The notes: generated by a model from the sequence alone, not told the origin. A DNA stretch of 64,000 nucleotides from Enterococcus alishanensis (GCF_019218635.1 NZ_JAHUZB010000001.1:434001-498000), one strand, 5' to 3'; counted from the first letter of the stretch, positions 17,207 through 26,549 are shown. Made by a program: numbers and translations.

Positions 17207-17890
17207 ATGGAATTACTATTAGACAATAGTTGGCGTAAGGTTTTATCTGATCAATTTGAGCAGCCATATTTTTTTACGTTAACTAAATTTTTAGAAGAAG
17301 AATATCAAACACAAACAATTTTCCCACCACAGAATGAAATTTTTACAGCTTTAAATTTAACACCTTACGATCAAGTAAAAGTAGTGATTTTAGGACAAGA
17401 CCCTTATCACGGTGGAGGACAAGCGCAAGGTTTGGCCTTTTCTGTCAAAAAAGGAGTAAAAATTCCGCCATCTTTAAGAAATATCTATAAAGAAATGGAA
17501 ACAGACGTGGATATAAAGCCAGCCTCTCACGGAAATCTCATGAGTTGGGCACATCAAGGCGTGTTATTATTGAATACTGTTTTAACTGTTCGAGAAGGGG
17601 TTGCTTATTCTCATCGTGGACAGGGTTGGGAGCAATTTACTGACGAAATTATCCGGAAATTAAATCAGCGTGAACAACCAATTGTTTTTATTTTGTGGGG
17701 GAAGCCAGCACAAGAAAAAAGCAAAATGATTGATTTACAAAGGCATGCGATAATTTCGGCGCCACATCCATCACCATTATCAGCAAGGAGAGGATTTTTT
17801 GGATCTCAACCTTTTTCGAAAACTAATCAAATTTTAAAAAGTTGGGGAGAGCAACCAATTGATTGGGAACTATCTGAAACAGATGAATAA
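17207..17890 (+). CDS. ung: Uracil-DNA glycosylase
   Basis: Ung removes uracil from DNA at the start of base excision repair. The protein has 227 residues, the usual length. The water-activating motif GQDPYHGGGQA (63 onward, Asp65) and the minor-groove loop HPSPLSARRGFFGS (about 187-200, catalytic His187) are intact. ATG 17207 lies behind AAAGGAG. It is separated by 154 bases from pta, without an obvious terminator between, so read-through into pta is possible. Confidence 0.97.
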   Translation: MELLLDNSWRKVLSDQFEQPYFFTLTKFLEEEYQTQTIFPPQNEIFTALNLTPYDQVKVVILGQDPYHGGGQAQGLAFSVKKGVKIPPSLRNIYKEMETDVDIKPASHGNLMSWAHQGVLLLNTVLTVREGVAYSHRGQGWEQFTDEIIRKLNQREQPIVFILWGKPAQEKSKMIDLQRHAIISAPHPSPLSARRGFFGSQPFSKTNQILKSWGEQPIDWELSETDE

Positions 17891-18044
17891 TACAACGTTT
17901 TCTGTTATATAAGAGAAATTGTTAAAAGGCTTTCTTTGTTTATTCATTAGAATTTTTTTACTAATACAGCAAAATTTTTCTGTTTTTTTCTTATGAAGTG
18001 TTGTATGATGTTTGGTGTAAATAATTACTGGAGGGTTTATAACT

Positions 18045-19028
18045 GTGGAACTATTTGATAGCTTGAAATTTAAGATTGTTCGTCGCAACATTAAGATTGC
18101 TTTTCCGGAAGCAACTGATGCACGAATTTTAGGTGCTGCATCACGTTTGAAAGCCGAAGAACTAATGGAACCCATTTTAGTGGGGAATACAGAAGAAATT
18201 ACAAAGGCAGCAGATGCTCGTGGTATTCGCGTAGCTAACTTTGAAATCATTGATCCTGATAAATTTGATCGTTGGGATGAAATGGTTGAAAGTTTTGTTG
18301 CACGTCGTAAAGGCAAAGTAACAAAAGAACAAGCTGAAAAAACATTAAAAGATGAAAACTATTTTGCAACAATGTTGACTTATATGGATATTACTGATGG
18401 TATGATCAGTGGTGCAATTCACTCAACCGGTGATACTGTTCGTCCAGCACTGCAAATTATTAAAACTAAACCAGGAATCAGCCGAACCAGCGGAGCGTTC
18501 TTAATGGTTCGTGGTCGTGACCAAGAAAAATATCTATTCTCTGACTGTGCGATTAACGTTAATCCAAATGCGCAAGAATTGGCTGAAATTGCTGCTGAAT
18601 CAGCAAAAACAGCAGCATTATTCGACATTGATCCAAAAGTTGCGATGTTGAGTTTTTCAACTAAAGGTTCTGCGAGCTCAGAAGAAGTAGACAAAGTAGC
18701 AGAAGCAACTAAGATTGCGCAAAGTTTAGCACCAAATGTACCAATTGACGGTGAATTACAATTTGATGCAGCTTATATTCCAGCTGTAGCACAATTAAAG
18801 GCACCTGATTCAAAAGTAGCTGGAACAGCAACTGTCTTTGTCTTTCCAGAATTACAATCAGGAAACATCGGCTATAAAATTGCGCAACGTTTTGGTGGGT
18901 TTGAAGCAATTGGACCAATCCTACAAGGATTAAACAAACCAATTTCTGACCTTTCACGTGGTGCCAATGAAGAAGATGTTTACAAATTATCAATCATCAC
19001 GGCAGCACAAACATTAATTGAAGACTAA
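18045..19028 (+). CDS. pta: Phosphate acetyltransferase
   Basis: Pta interconverts acetyl-CoA and acetyl phosphate in overflow metabolism and ATP production. The protein has 327 residues and consists of the PTA_PTB domain alone, as in other Firmicutes (no CobB/DRTGG extension). Conserved segments include FPEATDARILGAA (19-31), GDTVRPALQIIK, VAGTATVFVFPELQSGNI near 260 and DLSRGANEED near 300. It starts at GTG 18045, nine bases behind GGAGGG. It is a single gene with its own terminator. Confidence 0.95.
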   Translation: MELFDSLKFKIVRRNIKIAFPEATDARILGAASRLKAEELMEPILVGNTEEITKAADARGIRVANFEIIDPDKFDRWDEMVESFVARRKGKVTKEQAEKTLKDENYFATMLTYMDITDGMISGAIHSTGDTVRPALQIIKTKPGISRTSGAFLMVRGRDQEKYLFSDCAINVNPNAQELAEIAAESAKTAALFDIDPKVAMLSFSTKGSASSEEVDKVAEATKIAQSLAPNVPIDGELQFDAAYIPAVAQLKAPDSKVAGTATVFVFPELQSGNIGYKIAQRFGGFEAIGPILQGLNKPISDLSRGANEEDVYKLSIITAAQTLIED

Positions 19029-19043
19029 AATTTGTTTTAAAGA

Positions 19044-19071
19044 GAAGCTCGTTATTTGGGCTTCTTTTTTT
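19044..19071 (+). terminator. Terminator of pta
   Basis: AGAAGCTC pairs with GGGCTTCT (one wobble) around a 7-base loop, followed by TTTTTTT. Confidence 0.75.
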
Positions 19072-19084
19072 CGTAGAGATTACT

Positions 19085-19112
19085 TTGCTTCACCGACAGA
19101 AATCGTTATACT
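19085..19112 (+). promoter_or_regulatory. Promoter of tsaE
   Basis: TTGCTT (19085-19090), a 16-bp spacer and TATACT (19107-19112) lie 20 bases ahead of the tsaE start, which has AGAGGAG in between. Confidence 0.6.
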
Positions 19113-19132
19113 GTCAAAGAGGAGAGATGTAG

Positions 19133-19600
19133 ATGATTTATTTAGCAGATGTGAATCAAAGTCAAAGACTAGGAGAAATCATTGGTCAGACTGCTGAAGC
19201 AAGCGATAATCTTGTGTTAACGGGAGATCTTGGTGCAGGAAAAACTACTTTGACTAAAGGAATAGCATTAGGCTTAGGGATTCAACAGATGGTTAAAAGT
19301 CCTACTTATACGATTATTCGTGAGTATCAGCAAGGTCGTTTACCTCTATATCATATGGATGTTTATCGAATTGAATCAGGTGCGGATGATTTAGGTTTAG
19401 ATGATTATTTTGAAGGTGATGGCTTGTCGGTGATTGAGTGGGGCAAGCAATTAGGGGAATACATGCCGTTAGATTATTTAGAACTTATTTTAAATAAAGT
19501 CGATGATAATAGTCGCGAGATAGAATTAGTCGCTCACGGTAAAAAAGGACAGAAATTTGCTGAGCGCATCTTGAATGAATGGGAGAAAAAGTATGGATAA
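19133..19600 (+). CDS. tsaE: tRNA threonylcarbamoyladenosine biosynthesis ATPase TsaE
   Basis: TsaE is the ATPase that drives the TsaBD complex making t6A37 in ANN-decoding tRNAs. The protein has 155 residues, the usual size. Walker A is GDLGAGKTTL (about 32-41), then KSPTYTIIREY (about 58-68), HMDVYRI (about 76-82) and the Walker B-like SVIEWGKQL (about 101-109). The neighbouring acetyltransferase overlaps its end by eight bases; tsaE next to a GNAT gene is a common Lactobacillales order. Confidence 0.94.
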   Translation: MIYLADVNQSQRLGEIIGQTAEASDNLVLTGDLGAGKTTLTKGIALGLGIQQMVKSPTYTIIREYQQGRLPLYHMDVYRIESGADDLGLDDYFEGDGLSVIEWGKQLGEYMPLDYLELILNKVDDNSREIELVAHGKKGQKFAERILNEWEKKYG

Positions 19601-20114
19601 TTTTGAAGTAATCATTCGTGAAGCGATTCCAAAAGATGCTGCTGAAATTTTAGCATTCACTAATATCGTTAATCAAGAGACAGATTTTATAGTCGTTGAT
19701 GAGCTGGGGATTGAGTTGACCGAGGAATTACTTGCGATAAACCTAGAATCTATTTATGAGAGCGAAAATAATATTTTATTAGTGGCAGAAGTTAATGGTA
19801 TGATTGTCGGTAATGCTTCAGTGAAAGCTAGCTCAGAAGCACCGATTCGACACGTTGGTGAAGTTGGAATGAGTATTTTTAAAGATTTCTGGGGAATGGG
19901 TTTAGGTACTATTTTACTAGAAGAGATAATTGCTTGGTCAGAAGAAACTGAAGTAATTTATCGATTAGAATTAACCGTGCAAGAAAGAAATCAACGAGCA
20001 ATTCATTTGTATCAGAAATTAGGTTTTAAAGAAGAAGCTTCTTTGGAACGGGGCACAAGAAGTAATGATGGCGAATTTTTGACCGTATTATTGATGAGTA
20101 AAATGATAAACTAG
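19593..20114 (+). CDS. GNAT family N-acetyltransferase
   Basis: ATG 19593, behind GGGAG, is preferred to an in-frame ATG at 19575 that lies inside tsaE without a site; this gives 173 residues. The GNAT fold shows EVGMSIFKDFWGMGLGTILLEEII, with the acyl-CoA loop FWGMGLG, and ELTVQERNQRAIHLYQKLGFKEE. It overlaps tsaE by eight bases and is translationally coupled. The relation to RimI-type or antibiotic acetyltransferases is undecided. Its stop codon lies within a terminator stem. Confidence 0.88.
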   Translation: MDNFEVIIREAIPKDAAEILAFTNIVNQETDFIVVDELGIELTEELLAINLESIYESENNILLVAEVNGMIVGNASVKASSEAPIRHVGEVGMSIFKDFWGMGLGTILLEEIIAWSEETEVIYRLELTVQERNQRAIHLYQKLGFKEEASLERGTRSNDGEFLTVLLMSKMIN

Positions 20115-20138
20115 CTTAGGCTCATGGCCTAAGCTAGT
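20111..20138. terminator. Bidirectional terminator
   Basis: CTAGCTTAGGC and GCCTAAGCTAG form a perfect 11-bp stem with a 5-base loop, followed by TTTT. It sits between convergent genes. Confidence 0.82.
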
Positions 20139-20139
20139 T

Positions 20140-20673
20140 TTATAAAGCTTTAACTAATTTTTTTAGTGGGTGGGTACCAAAATGTTCTGCTTGATACAAT
20201 AGAATATTGGCACACGCTCGACTATCTTCTAAAGCATCATGGTGGTTCTTTAAAGGGATATCTAATTCATCACAGACCGTATTTAGCCGATGATTGTGCA
20301 TTTCAGGAAACAGCCGCCGACTTGTTTGCACTGTACACAAGGATAAATAATGGGGCTGCGGAATATGATAATAATCCAGACAACCGGCTAAAATTTTTGT
20401 ATCAAAACCGGCATTGTGAGCGACAATTAAGCGATTTTCTAAATAATAATGTTTAATCTGATCCCAAACTTCTGGAAATTCTGGTGCGTTTGCTACATCT
20501 TCTGGTTTAATACCATGAATTTGAATATTTTTCCAGAAAAAATCTGTCTGAGGTTTGATTAAGGTATAATATTCCCCAACTATTTTATCATTTTTTACCA
20601 TGACAAGTGCTAAAGAACAGGCGCTGTGGGTCTGATAATTAGCTGTTTCAAAATCCATCGCAATAAAGTTCAA
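20140..20673 (-). CDS. 3'-5' exonuclease, DnaQ/epsilon family
   Basis: The protein has 177 residues. DEDDh motifs are complete: DFETAN (Exo I, Asp7 and Glu9), HNAGFD (Exo II, about 91-96) and HHDALEDSRA (Exo III, about 142-151). Stand-alone DnaQ-like exonucleases of this size act in DNA proofreading or repair rather than as the Pol III core, since Firmicutes PolC carries its own exonuclease. It lies 13 bases downstream of exoA on the same strand, which supports a repair role. Confidence 0.88.
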   Translation of the reverse strand: MNFIAMDFETANYQTHSACSLALVMVKNDKIVGEYYTLIKPQTDFFWKNIQIHGIKPEDVANAPEFPEVWDQIKHYYLENRLIVAHNAGFDTKILAGCLDYYHIPQPHYLSLCTVQTSRRLFPEMHNHRLNTVCDELDIPLKNHHDALEDSRACANILLYQAEHFGTHPLKKLVKAL

Positions 20674-20686
20674 GTTGCTTCACCTC

Positions 20687-21442
20687 TTAAAGAGAAATAT
20701 CTAATTCCACCGGACAATGGTCGCTACCCGTGATTTCTGTCCAAATTTTAGCATCAATTAATTGATTCTTCAGATCGTCAGAGACAACAAAATAATCAAT
20801 CCGCCAACCAGCATTATTTTTACGGGCGTTAAAGCGGTAGCTCCACCAAGAATAAACGCCTTCTAAATCAGGATAGAAATAGCGGAAAGTATCAATATAG
20901 CCATTATCTAAAAGAATGCTGAATTTTTCACGTTCTTGTGGGCTGAAACCAGCATTTTTTTGGTTGGTTTTCCAGTTTTTTAAGTCAATATTTTCATGGG
21001 CGACATTTAAATCACCACAGAAAATGACGGGCTTTTTCGCTTTTAACTGATTTAAGTAATTTAGAAAAGCTTCTTCCCAAGTCATGCGATAATCTAATCG
21101 TTTTAACTCGTTTTGGGAATTTGGTGTGTAACAAGTGATTACATAATAATCTTGATATTCTAAAGTAATCAAGCGACCTTCTTGGTCATGTTCTTCCATT
21201 CCAAGACCGTAATGAACAGATAGAGCTTCGTGTTTTGTAAAAATAGCTGTCCCAGAATACCCCTTTTTTTCGGCATAATTCCAGTATTGATAATAGCCTG
21301 GTAGATCCATTTCAATCTGACCAGCTTGTAATTTGGTTTCTTGCAGACAGAAAAAGTCGGCATCTAATTGGTTAAAAACTTCCATAAAGTTCTTTTTCAT
21401 AATTGCCCGTAGGCCGTTGACGTTCCACGAAATTAATTTCAA
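20687..21442 (-). CDS. exoA: Exodeoxyribonuclease III / AP endonuclease
   Basis: This enzyme cuts at abasic sites and digests 3' ends in base excision repair. The protein has 251 residues. EEP motifs are WNVNGLRA (6-13), LQETKLQ (about 34-40), CYTPNS, GDLNVAHENIDL (about 142-153), WRIDYF and SDHCP near the end. ATG 21442 lies behind AGGAGG. Next to a DEDDh exonuclease and in the same window as ung, it forms part of a repair gene set, although the genes are not in one operon. Confidence 0.95.
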   Translation of the reverse strand: MKLISWNVNGLRAIMKKNFMEVFNQLDADFFCLQETKLQAGQIEMDLPGYYQYWNYAEKKGYSGTAIFTKHEALSVHYGLGMEEHDQEGRLITLEYQDYYVITCYTPNSQNELKRLDYRMTWEEAFLNYLNQLKAKKPVIFCGDLNVAHENIDLKNWKTNQKNAGFSPQEREKFSILLDNGYIDTFRYFYPDLEGVYSWWSYRFNARKNNAGWRIDYFVVSDDLKNQLIDAKIWTEITGSDHCPVELDISL

Positions 21443-21518
21443 AATGATTCCTCCTGTACGAATTGTAATATACTTATTTTAAACGAAATAATTTTTAAAA
21501 GAAAGAAGGAAAACTTAA

Positions 21519-22430
21519 ATGAAAATAGGTGTTATTGGTATTGGTGGTATTGCTCAAAAAGCATACTTACCTACTTATTTAAAGATACGCAATCAAGCAG
21601 ATTTTTATTTTGCTTCTAGTAATGAAATGACTCGTAAATCATTAGCAGCGCAATTTAGTTTTAGTGAAGTTTATCAAGATTTAAATGAATTAATGACGCA
21701 AGGAATCGAAGCTTGTTTGATTCATGCGGCTACAAAAGCCCATTATCAACTGGCAAAGACTTGCTTGGAAAATAATATCTCGGTCTTTATCGATAAACCT
21801 ATTAGTGAGAATTATCAAGAAGTCAAGGAATTGTTAACATTAGCAGAAGAAAAAAATCTGATTTTTATGGCAGGATTTAATCGACGTTTTGCGCCAAAAG
21901 TAGTTGCGCTAAAGGAAATGCCTAATAAGAGAACAATTCATTTAGAAAAAAATGAAACCAGTCATTCGCTAGCGACTGAATACGGCATTTATGATTTATT
22001 TATTCATTTAGTCGATACGGCAGTTTATTTGCTAGATGACGAGATTATAAAAATGACTGGTAAAGTGAAAGAAACCGATGGAATGATGACCTATGCACAT
22101 ATGCATTTATCGACAAAACAAACAGAATGCTTTATCTCGATGGATTTACAAAGTGGTGCCAAATATGAACGCTATCAAGTAACCAATTCAGAAAAAACAG
22201 CAATGGTCGAAAATTTGACCGATTATCAAGAAATCAGAGGAAGAGACATTACGATTGAACAGTTTTCCGATTGGGAAACGACCTTGTTTAAACGTGGATT
22301 TGAACAAATAGTGGAGCAATTTGTGGCAGCTGTAAAGCATGAATCGCATGATTTAAAGCAAAGAGATGTTCTTTCAAGTCATCGCTTATGTGCTGAATTG
22401 TTAGCCCAACATTTTCGTCATACAATTTAA
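21519..22430 (+). CDS. Gfo/Idh/MocA family oxidoreductase
   Basis: The protein has 303 residues. An N-terminal Rossmann fold begins GVIGIGGIAQKAYLPT (GxGxxA dinucleotide loop). IDKPISENYQEVKEL near 94-108 carries the conserved EKP-type Lys, here DKP. The C-terminal half is the usual alpha/beta substrate domain. The family oxidises or reduces sugars and sugar-like compounds with NAD(P). It stands alone upstream of murB with 64 bases between them, and no pathway partner is visible, so the substrate is unknown. Confidence 0.9.
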   Translation: MKIGVIGIGGIAQKAYLPTYLKIRNQADFYFASSNEMTRKSLAAQFSFSEVYQDLNELMTQGIEACLIHAATKAHYQLAKTCLENNISVFIDKPISENYQEVKELLTLAEEKNLIFMAGFNRRFAPKVVALKEMPNKRTIHLEKNETSHSLATEYGIYDLFIHLVDTAVYLLDDEIIKMTGKVKETDGMMTYAHMHLSTKQTECFISMDLQSGAKYERYQVTNSEKTAMVENLTDYQEIRGRDITIEQFSDWETTLFKRGFEQIVEQFVAAVKHESHDLKQRDVLSSHRLCAELLAQHFRHTI

Positions 22431-22494
22431 TCTGGTGAATTTATTTTGACCATGATAGAATATATCAGATGTCATGTGTAAGGGAGCAGAAGAC

Positions 22495-23409
22495 GTGTAC
22501 CAAATTTTAGAAAAATATCCAGAAATAAAAATTTTAAAAAATGAACCATTAGCAAACTATACTTTTACTAAAACCGGCGGACCTGTTGATTTATTAGCTT
22601 TTCCAAAAAACAATCAAGAAGTTCAAAATTTAGTTACCGCTTGTCAACAAGCAAACATTCCATGGTTAGTTTTGGGAAATGCTAGTAATCTAATTGTCCG
22701 AGATGGCGGAATTCGTGGAGTGGTTATTATTTTGACAGAGATGAAAGAAATTTCAGTGTCTGATGAAATGATCACAGCACAAGCTGGTGCGAAATTAATT
22801 GATACAACTTATTTGGCATTAGAAAATAATTTAAGTGGCTTTGAATTTGCTTGTGGCATTCCAGGAAGTGTTGGTGGAGCGGTCTTTATGAACGCAGGAG
22901 CTTATGATGGCCAATTGCAAGATGTGTTTTATGATGCAGAAATTTTATTGCCAAATGGTTCTATCGAAACTTGGACAGCTAGTCAAATGGACTTTGCCTA
23001 TCGTCATTCGAAAGTTCAAGAAAACCCAGTCGTTGTTTTAAGTGCGCGATTTAAATTAGCTAAAGGCGATTATGCTTTGATCCAAAAAAGAATGGAAGAA
23101 TTAACGGAATTACGCCAGTTAAAACAGCCATTAGAATATCCATCCTGCGGTAGTGTTTTTAAACGGCCAGTTGGTCATTTTACTGGGAAATTAATCCAAG
23201 ATGCTGGGCTACAAGGCTTGATCTGGGGTGGTGCGCAAATTTCTAAAAAACATGCAGGTTTTATTGTTAATATTAACCAGGCCACTGCAACAGATTACAC
23301 TGAATTAATTGCCCATATTCAATCTGTCATCAAAGAAAAATTCGATGTGGATTTAGAAACAGAAGTGAGAATTATCGGTGAAGAACCAAAAGAAGAGTCT
23401 GAGAATTAA
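22495..23409 (+). CDS. murB: UDP-N-acetylenolpyruvoylglucosamine reductase
   Basis: MurB is the flavoenzyme that completes UDP-MurNAc in peptidoglycan synthesis. GTG 22495 is chosen because AAGGGAG sits eight bases before it; an in-frame ATG at 22474 precedes that site. This gives 304 residues. Motifs are TKTGGP near 29-34, GNASNLIVRDGG (FAD binding), ACGIPGSVGGAVFMNAGAYDG, YRHSK and the catalytic YPSCGSVFKRP (Ser in CGS). It is a type IIb MurB by length. It ends in a shared bidirectional terminator. Confidence 0.96.
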   Translation: MYQILEKYPEIKILKNEPLANYTFTKTGGPVDLLAFPKNNQEVQNLVTACQQANIPWLVLGNASNLIVRDGGIRGVVIILTEMKEISVSDEMITAQAGAKLIDTTYLALENNLSGFEFACGIPGSVGGAVFMNAGAYDGQLQDVFYDAEILLPNGSIETWTASQMDFAYRHSKVQENPVVVLSARFKLAKGDYALIQKRMEELTELRQLKQPLEYPSCGSVFKRPVGHFTGKLIQDAGLQGLIWGGAQISKKHAGFIVNINQATATDYTELIAHIQSVIKEKFDVDLETEVRIIGEEPKEESEN

Positions 23410-23428
23410 TTTCTCAGGCTCTTCTTTT
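23391..23428. terminator. Bidirectional terminator between murB and panT
   Basis: AGAAGAGTCTGAGAA and TTCTCAGGCTCTTCT form a 15-bp stem (one wobble) with a 5-base loop, followed by TTTC. It overlaps the 3' ends of both convergent genes. Confidence 0.82.
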
Positions 23429-24043
23429 CATTAGTCTTAATAAGATGGCTGCGACGGCCGTCGTTAAAATACCAGCAACTACAGCTTCTACAATGCCGCT
23501 ACCAAAGACAATTCCTAAAATCAAACCTAAAACAGTATTGGCGGCAACCTCCATTGCTTGAGCATAACTATCTTTGAAGAATATAAAGATTAGGCCCATG
23601 ACTAAAATTGTATTGGTCATAGAACCAACCAATCCCGCTAAGAATAAACTTAAGCCACCAGCTTTTTCATTCAAGATTTTTTGTCCACCTTTATAAACAA
23701 AATAAGGGACAATACCAACTAAAATACGTGGAATGACTGCGACGATTAGCGCGCGCCAATCACCATGTCCAGTTAATGGATTGGCAATTAGTGGAGAGAA
23801 CGCAAAAGACATCGGTGTAATAATAATGGTTGAGCGAATAATGCTCATGACCCCAAAAATCCCACCTAAACTGCCACCAATTTTGGGTCCTAAAACAATT
23901 GATGCAATTATTACTGGAACATGCATCGTGGTTGCATTAATCGGACCAATCGGAATAAATCCTAAAGGCGTTACCGCCAAAATAATCATGACTGCTAAAA
24001 ACATCGCAGTCAAAGCAAAATTTCTGACACTCATATTTTTCAT
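23414..24043 (-). CDS. panT: ECF transporter S component, probably pantothenate (PanT)
   Basis: The protein has 209 residues and about six membrane helices. It opens with the ECF S-component pattern NFALTAMFLAVMIILAVTPLGFIPIGP, which includes the AxxxA-type contact region for EcfT. The substrate assignment rests on position: it lies four bases downstream of coaC and in the same unit as coaB, the two enzymes that use phosphopantothenate. PanT-type S components are known in this setting. The shared energising module EcfAA'T must be encoded elsewhere. Confidence 0.82.
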   Translation of the reverse strand: MKNMSVRNFALTAMFLAVMIILAVTPLGFIPIGPINATTMHVPVIIASIVLGPKIGGSLGGIFGVMSIIRSTIIITPMSFAFSPLIANPLTGHGDWRALIVAVIPRILVGIVPYFVYKGGQKILNEKAGGLSLFLAGLVGSMTNTILVMGLIFIFFKDSYAQAMEVAANTVLGLILGIVFGSGIVEAVVAGILTTAVAAILLRLMKRRA

Positions 24044-24047
24044 GTTG

Positions 24048-24593
24048 CTATCCCTTCAAGTTCGATAATACTTCTTCTACAATATCTGAAACTGTCGCTA
24101 AAGCGCCACGACCATAATCCCCACATGCTAGCAGAGCTTCTCGTGGTTTAATTTCCTTAAAACCAGCCAAATCAGTTAGAGTCGCTAAATTTTTTTGCAT
24201 AATCGGATTTTGATACATATAAGTATTCATTGCCGGTGCAATCAACTTCGGTGTTTCAGGTAAAAGAGCAAGTGCTACTGTTGATAATAAATCATCAGCA
24301 ATCCCGTTGGCAAGTTTTCCTATTGTATTTGCTGAAGCTGGTGCAATTAAAAATAAATCGGCTTGCTTAGCTAGTTGAATATGATTAATTAAAGCTGGAT
24401 CAATTTCCTCCATCACGTCCAAATGAACAGGACGGTGAGACAAAGATTGAATCGTAAGAGGTGTGATGAATTTTGTGGCACTGTCAGTCATCACAACATC
24501 GACTTGATAGCCTAATTTTGTTAACTCATTGGTTAAATCGGCAGCTTTGTAAGCAGATATACTGCCTGAGACACCTAATAAAATAGTTTTCAT
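24048..24593 (-). CDS. coaC: Phosphopantothenoylcysteine decarboxylase
   Basis: CoaC is a flavoprotein that converts phosphopantothenoylcysteine to phosphopantetheine in CoA synthesis. The protein has 181 residues. It begins ILLGVSGSISAYKAADL, has the HFCD-fold ASANTIGKLANGIADDLL (about 104-121), the PAMNTYMY loop (about 139-146) and the catalytic-Cys segment ACGDYGRG near 160. In many bacteria it is fused to CoaB; here the two are separate overlapping genes, as in streptococci and enterococci. Confidence 0.95.
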   Translation of the reverse strand: MKTILLGVSGSISAYKAADLTNELTKLGYQVDVVMTDSATKFITPLTIQSLSHRPVHLDVMEEIDPALINHIQLAKQADLFLIAPASANTIGKLANGIADDLLSTVALALLPETPKLIAPAMNTYMYQNPIMQKNLATLTDLAGFKEIKPREALLACGDYGRGALATVSDIVEEVLSNLKG

Positions 24594-25306
24594 TTTGTTT
24601 CCTCCGTTACTGCTTGAATAATTAATTCGGCAATTTCTGATTTGGTTTTGGCTTCTTTAACTTTTCCATTTTTATTCAATAAGTAACCATGATGATTTTC
24701 TCCAGAAATTTCAGTTAAATCATTGGCTAAAACAAAATCAGCTTGATTTTTCTCCAGACTGGCTTTAGCGACATTTAATAGCTCTATCATTGGGACGTCA
24801 ACTAATAATTTAAAACCAACTAAGATCGTTTCTGGTTGGATTTTTTTAACTATCGAAATCACTTTTGGGTTTTGCTTCAAAATGATGACTAAATGATCAG
24901 TATTAGAAGAAATTTTCTTTTCAGTTCGACTATCGGCAGCTACTTTTAGAGCATTGGCTAAATCAGTTGGATTTTTTGAAATTGTTTCTTCCAAAGTTTC
25001 CATAGTGACAGAACTTTCAGGAGTAAAATCGCTGACCGCCATACTATGAATGACTGCTTGATAAGGATTTTTTTCTAGTAACTCGGTCATTTTTTTTGCT
25101 AAATCAGTGGTTGATTCAATCAAATAAATTTTGATATTGTCACCTTTAGGCTGTAACGCTTGTTTTGTTGTAATGTAATCAATTTCTACTTCTTTGGGAA
25201 ATTTTTCGGCAATCGTTTGACCTAGACGTCCGCTAGAATGATTAGTAATCGAACGGACATCATCAATTTTTTCAGCCGTTCCACCAGCAGTAATTAAGAT
25301 ACGCAT
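24590..25306 (-). CDS. coaB: Phosphopantothenate-cysteine ligase
   Basis: CoaB joins cysteine to phosphopantothenate. The protein has 238 residues. Motifs are TAGGTAEKIDDVRSITNHSSGRLG (dinucleotide-binding N-terminus), HSMAVSDFTPE (about 85-95), GFKLL near 173 and VLANDLTEI near 193. This is the stand-alone Lactobacillales type. Its stop overlaps the coaC start by four bases, so coaB, coaC and panT form one translationally coupled operon. Confidence 0.95.
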   Translation of the reverse strand: MRILITAGGTAEKIDDVRSITNHSSGRLGQTIAEKFPKEVEIDYITTKQALQPKGDNIKIYLIESTTDLAKKMTELLEKNPYQAVIHSMAVSDFTPESSVTMETLEETISKNPTDLANALKVAADSRTEKKISSNTDHLVIILKQNPKVISIVKKIQPETILVGFKLLVDVPMIELLNVAKASLEKNQADFVLANDLTEISGENHHGYLLNKNGKVKEAKTKSEIAELIIQAVTEETK

Positions 25307-25354
25307 GTTGATTTCCTCCTAATATTGAATAAGACAATAAAATTAAAAAAATGT

Positions 25355-26347
25355 TTAAACAGATGGCGTATTTAATTCAACGATGGTACGTCCAACGTGA
25401 GTACCTGCCAGTAAACTTTCTGCGACATCAGGTAATTTTTCCAAAGTTGTCGTATTGATAGTCAAAGTTTCAGGGACTTGCCAATTGCCTAATTCCTCCC
25501 AAACTGGTAGCCGTTTTTCTAAAGGTACATTGACAGAATCAATTCCTAATAAATTGACACTTCTTAAAATAAAAGGCAAGACAGTTGTGTTTAATTTAAT
25601 TCCAGCAGCATTTCCGCAAAGGGCTAAACTACCTCCATAGCCGACAAAAGGAATTAACTGACTTAATAAATCGCCACCAACAGAATCAATTACAAAATCA
25701 AATAGCTGTTTACTTAAAGGTCGAGCTTTTTCTGGCAAAAAGCTTTGTGGTTGTAAAACCTCGCTCGCACCTAATTTTTTTAATTCATCGATTTTAGTTT
25801 CTTTTCGGCTTAAAGCAATAATATTTTTGATTTCTAATTCTTTTAAAAAATGTATTGCAAAACTACCAACACCACCGGTAGCTCCAGTAACTAAAACACG
25901 GCTATCAGAATTTAATCCATGTTTTTTCAAAGCATCCACTGCCAACGCCGCAGTAAATCCAGCTGTGCCAAAAATCATCGCATCTTTTTCACTTAAATTT
26001 TTCGGTAAGTGAACCAACCATTCTCCTGGAATAACCGCTAATTGACTAAAGCCACCATCATGAGCAACTCCGATATCAAAACCATTAGCGATGACCGTAT
26101 CACCAACTTCAAAATCTGGATGATTAGAAACTAAAACTGTCCCAGCTAAATCAATCCCCGGAGTGATCGGGTAGTAACGTAAAACCCCGGTATTATCTCT
26201 TGTGGCTAAAGCATCTTTATAATTCACACTGGAATAATTGATGGAAAGCAATACCTCATTTTCTTTTGGTTGTGGTTTTTCAAAATTTTCAATTTGGTAC
26301 GATACAGTTTGATCTTTGGATACACGAAATCTTTTATAGGTTGGCAT
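25355..26347 (-). CDS. YhdH/YhfP-type quinone oxidoreductase (zinc-free MDR)
   Basis: The protein has 330 residues. It belongs to the MDR superfamily: an N-terminal GroES-like part with NYSSVNYKDALATRDNTGV and PGIDLAGTV, then the nucleotide loop VTGATGGVGSFAIHFL near 151-166 and SRKETK for NADPH selectivity. The zinc ligands of alcohol dehydrogenases are absent. E. coli YhdH (AcuI) reduces acrylyl-CoA with NADPH; the physiological substrate here is unknown. It is transcribed away from the pot regulator, and 48 bases separate it from coaB. Confidence 0.9.
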   Translation of the reverse strand: MPTYKRFRVSKDQTVSYQIENFEKPQPKENEVLLSINYSSVNYKDALATRDNTGVLRYYPITPGIDLAGTVLVSNHPDFEVGDTVIANGFDIGVAHDGGFSQLAVIPGEWLVHLPKNLSEKDAMIFGTAGFTAALAVDALKKHGLNSDSRVLVTGATGGVGSFAIHFLKELEIKNIIALSRKETKIDELKKLGASEVLQPQSFLPEKARPLSKQLFDFVIDSVGGDLLSQLIPFVGYGGSLALCGNAAGIKLNTTVLPFILRSVNLLGIDSVNVPLEKRLPVWEELGNWQVPETLTINTTTLEKLPDVAESLLAGTHVGRTIVELNTPSV

Positions 26348-26466
26348 TAATTGGTGCTCCCTTCAAACAATTTTATACCATCTATATTAGCGAAAAAAAG
26401 ACGAAAAGCCAAATGAATCTGCTTTATTTTTTTGTTTAAAAGATTCTCATAAAAGGGATGGTTGTC

Positions 26467-26494
26467 TTGCATTTTAGGATAATCTTCGTATACT
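26467..26494 (+). promoter_or_regulatory. Promoter of the pot operon regulator
   Basis: TTGCAT (26467-26472), 16 bases and TATACT (26489-26494) lie 55 bases upstream of the XRE-cupin gene start. Confidence 0.55.
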
Positions 26495-26549
26495 TGAATA
26501 GTTGTATTAAACTCTAAGTTTACTAATACCAAACACAAGGAGTAAATAT